Below are positions 1 to 8,649 of a stretch of DNA of 64,000 bases, in pieces. Numbering within the stretch: position 1 is the stretch's first letter; every line of letters begins with the position of its first letter. This stretch comes from JALYXI01 sp963795835 (GTDB lineage: Bacteria > Acidobacteriota > Terriglobia > Bryobacterales > Bryobacteraceae). Where the stretch lies: positions 248,001 through 312,000 of the forward strand of contig CAWCJC010000003.1 in assembly GCA_963795835.1 (NCBI GenBank), written 5' to 3'. The notes under the pieces are model-generated. The model was not told the origin of the DNA, did not search any database, and saw only the letters and a list, made by a program, of their open reading frames with translations. A program made the translations under genes and the position numbers.

Positions 1-177
1 CTGAATGGCTTGCCGATGCCTTACCATCCGGTGTTTAACGTGCCGCGTTTCGCGCGAGCTTCGCAGGATGGATTCTTTCTTTGTATTGAGGCTACTGATC
101 CAAAATTTGATCGCGTCAAGACGGCCGAGTTTATGGAGTCCTTGGGGGCGTACGAGGTGTCTGAAGTTGCCAATTAG
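1..177 (+). CDS. actD: ActD, alternative complex III membrane subunit (DUF3341), 3' end only
   Basis: The first 58 codons, in frame from base 1, are the C-terminal end of a DUF3341/ActD protein. The segment contains LPMPYHPVFNVPRF and a following FFLCIEATDPKFD stretch, the usual ending of this family, which closes with a tag stop at 175-177. ActD is a small two-helix membrane subunit of alternative complex III, the quinol:cytochrome c oxidoreductase that replaces cytochrome bc1. The gene starts upstream of the window. The next gene, actE, overlaps it by 11 bases, as expected for translationally coupled act genes. The family call rests on a short fragment and on the matching neighbours. Confidence 0.8.
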   Translation: MNGLPMPYHPVFNVPRFARASQDGFFLCIEATDPKFDRVKTAEFMESLGAYEVSEVAN

Positions 178-1000
178 TCTCAAAAAGCGTTCCCTTGCGG
201 TTACGGCTCTGTCTCATCCTGCCTCCTCTGGCCTGGTTTTGTCGGTGTTGTTGCTCTCGGGGTGCCGCCAGGATATGCACGATCAGCCGAAGTACAAGCC
301 TCTGCGGGAAAGCAGCTTCTTTGCCGACAAGCGCCAATCGCGGCCCTTGTTGCCGAACACGGTGGCGCGCGGCGACCTCCATGAAGCGACCGAGTTTTAT
401 TCCGGAAAATCCGATGCTGACGCCAAGGCGGATCTCGACTATTTCCCGATGCCGATCGATCGTAATGTGATCGAGCGCGGACATCAGCGATTCGATGTAT
501 TCTGTTCGCCCTGCCACGGTAAGCAGGGGAATGGCGCGGGCATGATCGTAAAACGCGGGTTCAAGGCGCCCCCTTCGTATCACATTCAGCGGTTACGGGA
601 CGCGCCGGTCGGCCACTTTTATGACGTAATCACGAACGGTTACGGCTCCATGTATAACTACGCCGCGCAGATTCCCCCGCGCGACCGTTGGGCAATCATC
701 AGCTACATCCGGGCGCTGCAATATAGCCAGAATGTGCCCGCCGCCGAAGTGACACCGCAAATGCGCGCCAAGCTCGACGCACCCCCACCGGCTGCCGAGG
801 GAGAAGCCGCCGATCTGCCGAACCGCAATCCGATTCACGATCCGAAGTCCGATTATGTTGCGTCTCCGGCCGTGCCCGCGCGCCAGTCTGAAATGAAGAG
901 TTCGCCTAATACCCCAAATCTGCCGCAAGGTGCGCCCGCGACTCCCATGAGTCCGACTCCTCCCAAGAGCCCCAGCAAGACCGGAGCCGAAAAGAAATGA
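167..1000 (+). CDS. actE: ActE, monoheme cytochrome c lipoprotein of alternative complex III
   Basis: About 277 aa. I take the TTG at 167 as the start: a GAGG lies nine bases upstream, and it gives a basic N-terminus, a hydrophobic stretch and a lipobox ending LLSGC. The protein is therefore probably an exported lipoprotein. A single heme c site C113-x2-C-H117 lies in a cytochrome c domain, with a likely Met ligand in NGYGSMYNYA. The C-terminal ~60 residues are Pro/Ala/Ser-rich and look disordered. In alternative complex III ActE carries electrons from the quinol-oxidising core toward the terminal oxidase. It overlaps actD upstream, and its stop overlaps the actF start (ATGA). The codons just after the start coincide with a short repeat that recurs near 55479. 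The start codon is the least certain part. Confidence 0.88.
   Translation: MPISLKKRSLAVTALSHPASSGLVLSVLLLSGCRQDMHDQPKYKPLRESSFFADKRQSRPLLPNTVARGDLHEATEFYSGKSDADAKADLDYFPMPIDRNVIERGHQRFDVFCSPCHGKQGNGAGMIVKRGFKAPPSYHIQRLRDAPVGHFYDVITNGYGSMYNYAAQIPPRDRWAIISYIRALQYSQNVPAAEVTPQMRAKLDAPPPAAEGEAADLPNRNPIHDPKSDYVASPAVPARQSEMKSSPNTPNLPQGAPATPMSPTPPKSPSKTGAEKK
186..211. repeat. Short dispersed repeat, copy 1 (inside actE signal-peptide codons)
   Basis: The 26 bases here match 55479-55504 at 23 positions: a shared 12-base AAGCGTTCCCTT is followed by CGGT, AC and GCTCTG with three substitutions. Copy 1 is read as KRSLAVTAL in the ActE signal peptide; copy 2 is intergenic. Two copies are too few to define a family. 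Confidence 0.5.
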
Positions 1001-2199
1001 TGGTCGAGAATCAATACACGCTCGCGCCGGCCGTCAATGTCGACTTGCGAAAGTTTCAGAGGATTGCGCTGATCGTTGGGATCATCGGCATAGTCGCTCT
1101 TTTGCTCGGTTTCTTCACAACCACTCCGCAGCAGTTTCTGCGCTCTTACCTGGTGGGCTTTCTTTTCTGGAATGGCATGGCGCTCGGCTGTTTTGGGCTG
1201 GTAATGATCCAGTACATGACGGGCGGTGCGTGGGGTATGGTGATCCGGCGTGCGCTCGAAGCCGGAACCCGCACCTGGATGCTCTGCGCTTTGCTGGTTT
1301 TGCCAATTTTGCTCGGCGTTCACCAGTTATATAGCTGGGCTCAGCCGGAGATCGCCATGCACGACAGGGTGATCCAGGACAAGGCCTTTTATCTCAACGT
1401 CCCGTTTTTCATCATTCGCGCGGTCCTCTACTATGTCATCTGGGGCACGATCATCACGCTCTTAAATCGGTGGTCTCTGGAGCAGGACCGTACCGGTGAT
1501 ATCAATCTTGCAAAGAAGCTTGAAACACTGAGCGGACCCGGCATCGTGATTTACGCCTTCACCATGACGTTTGCCATCACGGACTGGGTGATGTCTCTTA
1601 CGCCGCACTGGTTCTCGACCATCTTTGGATTGCTGATCTGCGTGGGCCAAACGCTTTCCGCTTTGGCATTGATTGTGGCGACCACGGTGTTTCTGGCTCA
1701 GTTCAAGCCGCTCTCCTCCATCATCACGAAGCGGCATCTGCATGACTTGGGCAAGCTGCTTCTTGCCCTGACCATGCTGTGGGCGTATTTGTCGTTCTCG
1801 CAGCTGATTCTGATCTGGTCCGGCAATCTGCCCGAAGAAATTACCTGGTACATCGACCGTTTGAACGGCGGCTGGCAATATGTTGGGGCGATTCTTCTGC
1901 TGTTCCACTTTGGATTTCCCTTCCTGATGCTGCTTTCGCAGGCGCTCAAAAAGAATCCCAAAACCATCCAGCGGATCGCCATCTACATCATCATCGTCCG
2001 CATCATAGATATATTCTGGCTGGTTGAGCCGGATTTCTCGGGCTCTCATTTCCAGATTCACTGGCTGGATGTGGTCGCGCCGATCGGTATCGGCGGACTC
2101 TGGCTGGCTTATTTCTTCCGCAATCTGATGGAACGCCCGATCCTTCCCTTGAATGCACCCGATCTTGAAAAGGCACTGAACCATGGACGACATCACTAA
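997..2199 (+). CDS. actF: ActF, quinone-binding membrane subunit of alternative complex III (NrfD-like)
   Basis: 400 aa, almost entirely hydrophobic, with roughly ten predicted transmembrane helices. Length, topology and position after actE match ActF, the shorter of the two NrfD-like quinol:cytochrome c oxidoreductase subunits. Recognisable segments include the helix containing FWNGMALGCFGLVMIQYMTGG and a later LTPHWFSTIFG loop. NrfD-type subunits hold the quinol and take part in proton handling in the membrane. The ATG at 997 overlaps the actE stop, and the last 17 bases overlap the next gene, so the cluster is tightly coupled. Confidence 0.9.
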   Translation: MMVENQYTLAPAVNVDLRKFQRIALIVGIIGIVALLLGFFTTTPQQFLRSYLVGFLFWNGMALGCFGLVMIQYMTGGAWGMVIRRALEAGTRTWMLCALLVLPILLGVHQLYSWAQPEIAMHDRVIQDKAFYLNVPFFIIRAVLYYVIWGTIITLLNRWSLEQDRTGDINLAKKLETLSGPGIVIYAFTMTFAITDWVMSLTPHWFSTIFGLLICVGQTLSALALIVATTVFLAQFKPLSSIITKRHLHDLGKLLLALTMLWAYLSFSQLILIWSGNLPEEITWYIDRLNGGWQYVGAILLLFHFGFPFLMLLSQALKKNPKTIQRIAIYIIIVRIIDIFWLVEPDFSGSHFQIHWLDVVAPIGIGGLWLAYFFRNLMERPILPLNAPDLEKALNHGRHH

Positions 2200-2686
2200 A
2201 CATCAGCCGCCGCCCGAAGAGGACGATAATCCGCGCGTCGCCTATGAACATGGCGATGCGGATGTTTATACCGTCTCAAAGTACGCGATTGCGCTCGGCT
2301 TCGGAATCGTGATTGCCGCGTCGGCCATGTGGTTTCTGTTCCGCTGGTTCGAAACGCGCCAGACCGAAGAAATCACAAAGCTGCCGCCTTCCGTCATCGA
2401 ATCCCGGCGCACGCAACTGCCGCCCGAGCCTCGGCTGCAAGCAACGCCGAAGGTGGACCTGCGGGAGTACCTCGCTTCCGAAGAGGCCGCGCTCCACAGT
2501 TATCACTGGCTGGACCAGACCCATACCGTAGCGCGCATTCCTATTGAAGACGCAATCTCGGCGGTTGCGAAGCGCGGGCTGACATCGAAACCTCTTAAGG
2601 GCGGAGCAGGCCTCGATGAAGAGGGTTACCGACTCCTGCCGGAGAAGTCGAGTTCTGGAAGAACGTTCGAGAAGATTGCGCAATGA
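2183..2686 (+). CDS. Single-pass membrane protein between actF and SCO1, function unknown
   Basis: 167 aa. The N-terminal ~30 residues are charged (MDDITKHQPPPEEDDN), followed by one transmembrane helix at about residues 35-53 and then a ~110-residue soluble tail, probably periplasmic. The tail holds PPEPRLQATPKVDLREYL and a SYHWLDQTHTVARIPIEDAI segment that looks conserved rather than random. It overlaps actF by 17 bases and shares an ATGA with SCO1, so it should be co-translated with both. I cannot name it. Its position suggests an accessory or assembly factor of the complex III/oxidase supercomplex; this is inference from context only. Confidence 0.75.
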   Translation: MDDITKHQPPPEEDDNPRVAYEHGDADVYTVSKYAIALGFGIVIAASAMWFLFRWFETRQTEEITKLPPSVIESRRTQLPPEPRLQATPKVDLREYLASEEAALHSYHWLDQTHTVARIPIEDAISAVAKRGLTSKPLKGGAGLDEEGYRLLPEKSSSGRTFEKIAQ

Positions 2687-3502
2687 AGATTCGTTTCACT
2701 CTCGGGTTTCTCCTGCTCGCGCTGGGCTTGGCTTCCGCGCAGCAGGACTTGCTCAACATGAAGGGTGTCGACAGGCCGAATCCCCTGAAAAATGTAGGGA
2801 TCGATCAGAAGCTGAACACGCAGGTGCCGCTCGATCTGCCGTTTGTCGACGATGCCGGCCGCAACGTGAAGCTCGGAGATTATTTCGGTAAGAAGCCGGT
2901 GCTTCTCGCCCTGGTTTATTACTCCTGCCCGATGCTGTGCACGCAAATTCTGAACGGCGTTGCGAGCAGTTTGAAGGCAGTCACGTTCAACCCCGGCCAG
3001 GAATTCGAAGTGGTTGTAGTCAGTTTCGATGCGCGCGAAAAGGCGCCGCTTGCCGCCGAGAAAAAGGCGTCTATTCTAAACGCCTACCATCGTCCGCAAA
3101 CCGCGAACGGGTGGCATCTGCTGACAGGCGATCTGAAATCCATCACACGCGCTCACTGAGGCCGTCGGCTTCCATTATTCCTACGACGCGCACACAAACC
3201 AGTTCGCTCATGCCAGCGGAATCCAACTTCTGACCCCGGAAGGCAAGCTTTCGCGCTACTTCTACGGCGTTGAATATTCACCGAAAGATATCCGGCTTGG
3301 ACTCATTGAGGCCGCCCAGAACAAAATCGGCAATCCCGTCGACCAGCTTCTGCTGTTCTGTTATCACTACGATCCCACGGTCGGCAAATACACGCCCATT
3401 GCTTTTACCGGGCTTCGGCTGGCAGGCGCCGCGACGCTCATCGTACTATTTGGCTTTGTTTTTACAAATTTCCGGCGGGACGCAAAGGGGCGCAGCACCT
3501 AG
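2683..3502 (+). CDS. SCO1/SenC copper chaperone for cytochrome oxidase (frame broken once)
   Basis: About 272 aa when read across a break near 3150. The first frame has a signal peptide and the SCO copper site C82-x3-C86 in YYSCPMLC, then stops at 3159. From about 3152 the +1 frame continues as LTEAVGFHYSYD, followed by FAHASGIQLLTPEGKLSRYF, and ends in a transmembrane helix and RRDAKGRST at 3502. Removing one base from cgcgctc restores a single SCO protein with the second-half His motif. SCO proteins deliver copper to the CuA centre of subunit II, which is the next gene. The break is either a sequencing insertion or a real mutation; the intact remainder favours an artefact. Confidence 0.85.
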
Positions 3503-3532
3503 GAATCGCTTCCTTCCCGCAAGCATAATCAC

Positions 3533-4600
3533 ATGAATACGAAATACATTCCGTTTTTTCCGGAACAAGCGTCGGCGATCGCCTCGAATGTCGACGCTCT
3601 TTACGCCTTCCTGGTTCTGGTAACGGCTTTCTTCTCGCTTTTGATCGCGGTCCTGATCGTCTATTTCGCTGTGAAATACCGCAGACGGTCGGAAGACTAT
3701 ATTCCGGGTCCCGTGCACGGCGGTCTGGTTCTGGAAATCGTTTGGAGCGTCATTCCGCTGGGCTTATCCATGGTCATGTTCGCCTGGGGCGCCAGCATCT
3801 TCTTCACGGAATCGCGGCCTCCGGCGGACTCCATGGAAATTTACGTCACCGGCAAGCAGTGGATGTGGAAACTGCAGCATATGGAAGGGCAGCGTGAGAT
3901 GAATGAACTCCATGTCCCTGTTAACCGGAACATCAAGTTGACCATGACGTCGGAAGACGTTCTGCATGATTTCTTCGTGCCCGCCTTTCGTTCAAAGTCC
4001 GACGTGGTTCCCGGGCGGTACACCACAGAATGGTTCCGGCCCACGAAGGTTGGCGAATATCATATTTTTTGCGCGGAATATTGCGGGACCCGCCACTCGA
4101 ACATGATCGGCACCGTTTACGTGATGGAGCCGGCCGCTTACGAACTTTGGTTGGCCGGCGGAAGCGGGCAGGGCAGCTTGGCGCAAAAGGGCGAAACGCT
4201 CTTTCAACAGTTGGGGTGCAGCAATTGCCACCTAACCGATGGCCAGGGCAGGTGTCCGAATCTGGTCGGCGTATTCGGGAAGCCACAGCGTACCAACGCG
4301 GGTGTGGTGGTTGCGGATGCTACTTACGTTCGCGAATCGATCCTGAATCCGGGCGCGAAAATTGTCGAAGGGTATCAGAACATCATGCCTACTTTCCAGG
4401 GGCAGGTTACCGAGGACGGGCTTCAGCAACTGATCGAGTACGTGAAATCGATCGGGTCGACGGCTGCTGATGCCGGCGGATCGCGCCTGCAAACAGGCGG
4501 TTCGGCTAAAGGGGGCGGGCCCTTCCGGCCGGCCGGGTGGACAGCAATCCGAACGCGCCCGCAATACAGCGCCGATGACTCTACCAGCGCAAAACGTTAG
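3533..4600 (+). CDS. coxB: Cytochrome c oxidase subunit II with fused cytochrome c domain (caa3 type)
   Basis: 355 aa. Two N-terminal transmembrane helices (about residues 20-45 and 62-85) precede a periplasmic CuA domain with all ligands visible: C180, C184, H188 and M191 in CAEYCGTRHSNM. A cytochrome c domain follows, with heme motif C229-x2-C-H233 and a likely Met ligand in the IMPTFQG segment. This architecture defines caa3-type oxidases, where electrons enter through the fused heme c and pass to CuA. The last ~40 residues are Gly/Arg/Pro-rich and unlike the rest; they could be a variable tail or a frame change, and I cannot decide which. It sits between SCO1 and coxA. Confidence 0.93.
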   Translation: MNTKYIPFFPEQASAIASNVDALYAFLVLVTAFFSLLIAVLIVYFAVKYRRRSEDYIPGPVHGGLVLEIVWSVIPLGLSMVMFAWGASIFFTESRPPADSMEIYVTGKQWMWKLQHMEGQREMNELHVPVNRNIKLTMTSEDVLHDFFVPAFRSKSDVVPGRYTTEWFRPTKVGEYHIFCAEYCGTRHSNMIGTVYVMEPAAYELWLAGGSGQGSLAQKGETLFQQLGCSNCHLTDGQGRCPNLVGVFGKPQRTNAGVVVADATYVRESILNPGAKIVEGYQNIMPTFQGQVTEDGLQQLIEYVKSIGSTAADAGGSRLQTGGSAKGGGPFRPAGWTAIRTRPQYSADDSTSAKR

Positions 4601-4621
4601 AATGAAATTACAACGGGATCT

Positions 4622-6263
4622 ATGATCATCACTGCCCCGGCGCAGGTCGAAGCGCCGAAAAACTATCTCAACGCGACCTATGGTCTGAAGAGCTGGCTGC
4701 TTACAGAAGACCATAAACGTATTGCCGTTCTTTATTTAATTTCCGTCACCTTTTTCTTTTTCCTGGGCGGACTTTTCGCCGCCGGGATTCGCGCTGAGCT
4801 GGCAACGCCGGCCGCGGATCTGGTGGAATCGAATACCTACAACAAGCTGTTCACCATGCACGGCATCATCATGGTGTTCCTCTTCCTGGTGCCCTCCATC
4901 CCGGCTACGCTGGGAAACTTTCTCATCCCGCCGATGATCGGGGCCAAGGACTTGGCTTTCCCTCGAATCAATCTGCTCAGCTGGTACATTTATGTGGTCG
5001 GCGGCCTGTTCATCATCTACGTGATGATCACGGGCGGCGTCGACACCGGCTGGACCTTCTACACGCCCTTCAGTACCACATATTCCAATGGTTACGTTAT
5101 GGCCACGGCGACGGGTGTGTTTATTGCGGGCTTCTCGTCGATCCTGACCGGGCTAAACTTCGTCGTAACGATTCATCGTATGCGCGCGCCCGGCATGACC
5201 TGGTTCCGGCTTCCGCTTTTCGTTTGGGCGCACTATGCAACCAGCCTGCTGCAGATTTTGGGCACCCCGGTTCTTGCGGTAACGCTTCTCCTGTTAGCGC
5301 TCGAACGCGGGCTGCATATCGGCATCTTCGATCCAGCTTTAGGTGGGGATCCGGTTCTCTTCCAGCATCTCTTCTGGTTCTACTCGCACCCAGCCGTTTA
5401 CATCATGATTCTGCCGTCCATGGGCGTCGTGAGCGAGATTATCTCCACGTTCTCGCGACGTCAGCCGATGGGATATTCCTTCATTGCGATGTCCAGCGTC
5501 GCGATCGCGATTTTTGGCTTCCTGGTGTGGGGCCATCACATGTTCGTGAGCAGCCAATCGATGTATGCCGGTATGGTGTTCTCGGTTTTGAGCTTCCTGG
5601 TTGCTATCCCGTCCGCGATCAAGGTATTCAACTGGACCGCGACCATGTACAAGGGATCGGTCGAGCTTGCGACACCTATGCTCTATGCGTTGGGGTTCAT
5701 CGGCCTGTTTACCATTGGCGGCCTGACGGGGCTCTTTCTGGCCTCCATGGGCATGGACGTCCATTTGACCGACACTTACTTTGTGATCGCGCACTTCCAC
5801 TACATCATGGTGGGCGGCGCGATTCTCGGGTTCCTTGGCGGTCTTCACTTCTGGTGGCCTAAGATTACCGGGCGCATGTATAGCGAAACATGGTCGAAAG
5901 TGGCCGCCATCATCATTTTCCTTGGCTTCAATCTGACGTTCTTCCCTCAGTTCATTCTGGGATACCTCGGAATGCCGCGACGATATCATGTGTATCCTCC
6001 GGAGTTTCAGGTTTATAACGTGCTTGTCGAGCGCTGGAGCCACCGTGCTTGGTCTCGGCATGATTCTTCCGTTCATCTACCTGGCCTATTCGCTCAAGAA
6101 CGGCGCGCTGGCCGGGCCGAATCCCTGGGGCGCTAGCGGATTGGAGTGGCAGACCGATTCTCCGCCCACGACTGAAAACTTCGCCATCACACCTGTAGTT
6201 ACGACCGAAGCCTACGATTACGCGGCGGGTCAGGGAGCCAAAACAGTTGTCGTCTCACACTAG
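4622..6263 (+). CDS. coxA: Cytochrome c oxidase subunit I, A2-type (frame broken once)
   Basis: About 546 aa when read across a break near 6024. Heme-copper oxidase signatures are present: TMHGIIMVFLFL (low-spin heme His), YSHPAVY with H256 and the cross-linking Tyr, WGHHMFVS (CuB His pair) and HFHYIMVGG (heme ligands). The YSHP motif in place of HPEVY marks an A2-type enzyme, which lacks the classical D-channel Glu. The first frame drifts after QVYNVL. The next frame, reached by deleting one T from gcttgtc, continues SSAGATVLGLGMILPFIYL as a proper last helix and ends at 6263. Subunit III starts inside its last 17 bases. It reduces oxygen to water and pumps protons. Confidence 0.93.
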
Positions 6264-6918
6264 CGCTGTTGCCGATCAGGTCACGCTCAGGCACCATTTC
6301 GAATCCTCCGGTCAACAGAAAGAAGCTTCCACGCTTGGGATGTGGACCTTTCTGGTGACGGAGGTGATGTTCTTCGGCGGGTTGTTCATGGCGTATATTG
6401 CTTATCGCCATGCCTACCCGCTGGCTTTCGCGGAAGCCAGCCAGAAGCTGAATATCACTCTGGGCGGCATCAATACCCTGGTCCTTATTTGCTCCAGTAT
6501 GACCATGGCGATGGGAGTCCATTCCGCCGCGCTGGGGCGCAAGAAGGCGCTGATCACTTTTCTGATTGCCACGTTACTTCTCGGCGGAGTCTTTCTGGGA
6601 ATCAAGAGCGTGGAGTATCACGATAAATGGGTCCATCATGAAGTTCCCGGTCCGAACTTCGAATTCGAAGGAGCCGATGCTCAACACGCCAGTCTCTACT
6701 TCGCTCTCTATTTCGGCCTTACCGGTCTTCATGCGACTCACATGATTATCGGGGCCGTGATTCTGGTAATCCTGATTGTGCAGGCTTCAAAAGATAAATA
6801 CACAGCGGCTTGGCATACCCCGATAGAAATGTTCGGGCTTTATTGGCATTTTGTCGATATTGTGTGGATTTTCCTTTTTCCGCTTCTCTATCTCATTGAT
6901 CCTCGAAAGGGCGTTTAG
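6247..6918 (+). CDS. coxC: Cytochrome c oxidase subunit III
   Basis: 223 aa with several transmembrane helices. The helix with LGMWTFLVTEVMFFGGLF and the GLTGLHATHMIIG and WHFVDIVWIFLFPLLYL segments are standard COX3 landmarks. The start is a TTG at 6247 (read MSSHTSAV), overlapping the coxA end by 17 bases, which fits coupled translation. Subunit III stabilises the subunit I core and helps sustain proton uptake. It lies between coxA and the small cox4 gene. Confidence 0.93.
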   Translation: MSSHTSAVADQVTLRHHFESSGQQKEASTLGMWTFLVTEVMFFGGLFMAYIAYRHAYPLAFAEASQKLNITLGGINTLVLICSSMTMAMGVHSAALGRKKALITFLIATLLLGGVFLGIKSVEYHDKWVHHEVPGPNFEFEGADAQHASLYFALYFGLTGLHATHMIIGAVILVILIVQASKDKYTAAWHTPIEMFGLYWHFVDIVWIFLFPLLYLIDPRKGV

Positions 6919-6920
6919 CG

Positions 6921-7220
6921 ATGTCAGCAGAACACATTGTTCCCGTCAAAGTATATTGGGGCGTCTTCCTCTCGCTCCTGGTCCTCACGGTAGTCACCAC
7001 AGCAATCGCCTATATCGATCTTGGCCGATTCAACCTGATTGTCGCCATGGCGATTGCTATGTTCAAGGCGACCCTGGTGATTCTGTTCTTCATGCATGTG
7101 AAGTATTCGACCAAGCTGACGAAAACCATTGTCGCCAGCGGCTTCGTCTTTCTGGTAATCATGGTGTTCTTCACCATGACGGATCTTCTTACCCGCAACA
7201 TTACCGCTCCTGGCCGCTAG
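6921..7220 (+). CDS. Cytochrome c oxidase subunit IV (small prokaryotic type)
   Basis: 99 aa with three predicted transmembrane helices. FKATLVILFFMHVKYS is the typical second helix of the prokaryotic COX4/CtaF family, followed by a helix ending FFTMTDLLTRN. It starts two bases after the coxC stop and closes the respiratory operon. The small subunit is thought to help assembly or stability of the oxidase. Its last 20 bases overlap the end of the convergent transglycosylase gene, so there is no room for an independent terminator between the two. Confidence 0.9.
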   Translation: MSAEHIVPVKVYWGVFLSLLVLTVVTTAIAYIDLGRFNLIVAMAIAMFKATLVILFFMHVKYSTKLTKTIVASGFVFLVIMVFFTMTDLLTRNITAPGR

Positions 7221-7812
7221 TCAGTTTTCCTAGAATCTTTTCCACGTAGTTGACGGTTTCCGGGATCGCTGGGATTCCGTCGGCTTCATCCACTCGCGCA
7301 GGGCCCGCGTTATAAGCTCCCAGGACTCGATTGAGGTCACCTGAATAGCGTGTGAGAAGTTGCTTTAAGAGCGCGGCACCCCCTGCGAGACTCTGGGCAG
7401 GATCAAAGGGATCCCGCACTCCAAACTCCGCCGCAGTTCCCGGCATCAGTTGCATCAGCCCTCGAGCGCCTTTCGGTGAGACCGCACAGGGCCGCCACGC
7501 GGATTCCTGAGAAACCACTGCATTCAACAGGTTCACGTCGATCCCCGCGTTTCGCGCCGCTCCCTCCACCAGACCGCGCGCCGTAAATGCGGGGATGACA
7601 GCGCAATCCGCGGGGCTGGCGCTCTGATCCATCGCGACAAAGAATGCTTCGGGTTCAGCGGGTGCCAGTTTCACTTGCCGCCGAACAGAGGTTCGTTGTA
7701 GCTGAACACTTGCCTGTTGGCGCGCCGCCGACGCGAGTTGCTGGTCGATGGAGGAACCAGCCCAGAATAGAAGAGATAGAAGAATGGGCGCCACTGCCCT
7801 GTACATCGGCAA
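7201..7812 (-). CDS. Exported lytic transglycosylase (SLT domain)
   Basis: 203 aa. An N-terminal signal peptide is followed by a low-complexity linker (to about residue 75) and an SLT/Slt70-like lysozyme fold. Key motifs are SQESAW with catalytic E103, GARGLMQLMPGTAAEFGV and YNAGPARVD. The enzyme should cleave the glycan strand of peptidoglycan with formation of anhydromuramic acid. It is divergent from flaG and close to flgJ, which here lacks a muramidase domain, so it is a plausible candidate for opening the wall for the flagellar rod (inference). It overlaps cox4 tail to tail. The start could also be the ATG at residue 3. Confidence 0.88.
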   Translation of the reverse strand: MPMYRAVAPILLSLLFWAGSSIDQQLASAARQQASVQLQRTSVRRQVKLAPAEPEAFFVAMDQSASPADCAVIPAFTARGLVEGAARNAGIDVNLLNAVVSQESAWRPCAVSPKGARGLMQLMPGTAAEFGVRDPFDPAQSLAGGAALLKQLLTRYSGDLNRVLGAYNAGPARVDEADGIPAIPETVNYVEKILGKLTSGQER

Positions 7813-7843
7813 AAGCGGGGAAAATCTTTACAAGAAAATTGAT

Positions 7844-7869
7844 TCAAAAGTCAGATTTCGCGTCCGATA
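7844..7869 (+). promoter_or_regulatory. Candidate sigma-28 (FliA) promoter of flaG-fliS
   Basis: CAAAAGTC at 7844-7851 and TCCGATAT at 7862-7869 resemble the flagellar sigma-28 consensus TAAAGTTT / GCCGATAA, with a 10-base spacer against the usual 11. It ends 19 bases before the flaG ATG. fliA is encoded in this window. The match is partial. Confidence 0.45.
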
Positions 7870-7888
7870 TGCACAATAGGAGACCAGG

Positions 7889-8200
7889 ATGACTATCAAT
7901 CCCGCGGTAAGCGGCTACACAGAACCGCTCCCGCTTCAAATCGAACCTGCGACTGCCGCTAACAATCGGGCCGTCTCGTCCGCGGTGCGCCTGCTGAATG
8001 CTTCGGCAGCCGAGGGCAGCTCGCACCAGTTCTCGATCGCAATCGACCCTGTAACCCGGCAAGCCGTGGTCCGCGTAGTCGATAGCGTCACAAACGAGCT
8101 TGTAGAGCAGCTACCCTCTGAATACATCTTGAAGGTGGCGCAACAGTTAAGCGAAAGAATCGCTAAACAATCCCGGTCGGCGGCCGAAAAGGCATCATAG
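7889..8200 (+). CDS. flaG: FlaG family protein
   Basis: 103 aa. The C-terminal half (SHQFSIAIDPVTRQAVVRVVDSVTNELVEQLPSEYILKVAQQLSER) is the FlaG domain, with the characteristic 'V.V.D..T.EVIRQIP.E..L' pattern. FlaG proteins influence flagellar filament length and are usually encoded beside fliD, fliS and flagellin. Here flaG is followed after two bases by fliS, but neither fliD nor a flagellin gene is present in the window. AGGAGA upstream is a good ribosome-binding site. A candidate sigma-28 promoter lies just upstream. Confidence 0.85.
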   Translation: MTINPAVSGYTEPLPLQIEPATAANNRAVSSAVRLLNASAAEGSSHQFSIAIDPVTRQAVVRVVDSVTNELVEQLPSEYILKVAQQLSERIAKQSRSAAEKAS

Positions 8201-8202
8201 AC

Positions 8203-8649
8203 ATGAGAAACGTTCACACTGCTTATTTCGAAGAAGGAGTCCTATCGGCCAGCCCGCTCCGTCTGGTTTGCCTGTTGTACGGGAGGGCGATTTCGGAGTT
8301 GCGCAATGCGCGTGCGTTCCTGGCGTCCGGAAAAATCGCGGAGCGTTCGGCGTCCATCTCGAATGCTTGCGATGTGCTGGCGGAATTGTTGTCTTCACTG
8401 GATATCGAGCAGGGAGGCGAAGTGGCGAACCAGCTGTGCGAGCTCTACAGCTATGCGACAGCTCAATTGCTTCAGGCGAATCTGCACCGGGACGGTGAGC
8501 GGATTTCTGAGGTACTGGGCTTACTGGTCACCTTGCAGGAGGGCTGGGAAACGTTAGCTTCCCGCGAGACCGCGAGTAAACCGTCGATGCCGAATGCAGC
8601 GGTTTACGCCGCGCAAACGGAAACGGTGAGTCAGTCCTGGAACTTCTGA
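8203..8649 (+). CDS. fliS: FliS flagellin export chaperone
   Basis: 148 aa, mostly helical. The N-terminus (NVHTAYFEEGVLSASPLRLVCLLYGRAISEL) matches the FliS pattern of a conserved Tyr and a 'sP..Lv..LYd.ai..l' helix. FliS binds the C-terminus of flagellin in the cytoplasm and stops premature polymerisation. The residues after ~125 are an unusual extension compared with common ~130-aa FliS proteins. The gene follows flaG directly, and its 3' end overlaps the convergent flgJ by 19 bases. The flagellin it should serve is not encoded nearby. Confidence 0.83.
   Translation: MRNVHTAYFEEGVLSASPLRLVCLLYGRAISELRNARAFLASGKIAERSASISNACDVLAELLSSLDIEQGGEVANQLCELYSYATAQLLQANLHRDGERISEVLGLLVTLQEGWETLASRETASKPSMPNAAVYAAQTETVSQSWNF

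Noticed and set aside
131..583. Long open frames antisense to actE, actF, coxA, tig, lon and others.
   Set aside because: They lie opposite conserved genes, have no motifs, and reflect high GC content giving few stops on the complementary strand.
4480..4600. Possible extra frameshift in the CoxB C-terminal tail.
   Set aside because: The tail looks odd, but an alternative frame gives no better homology and the catalytic domains are complete. I cannot support a break.
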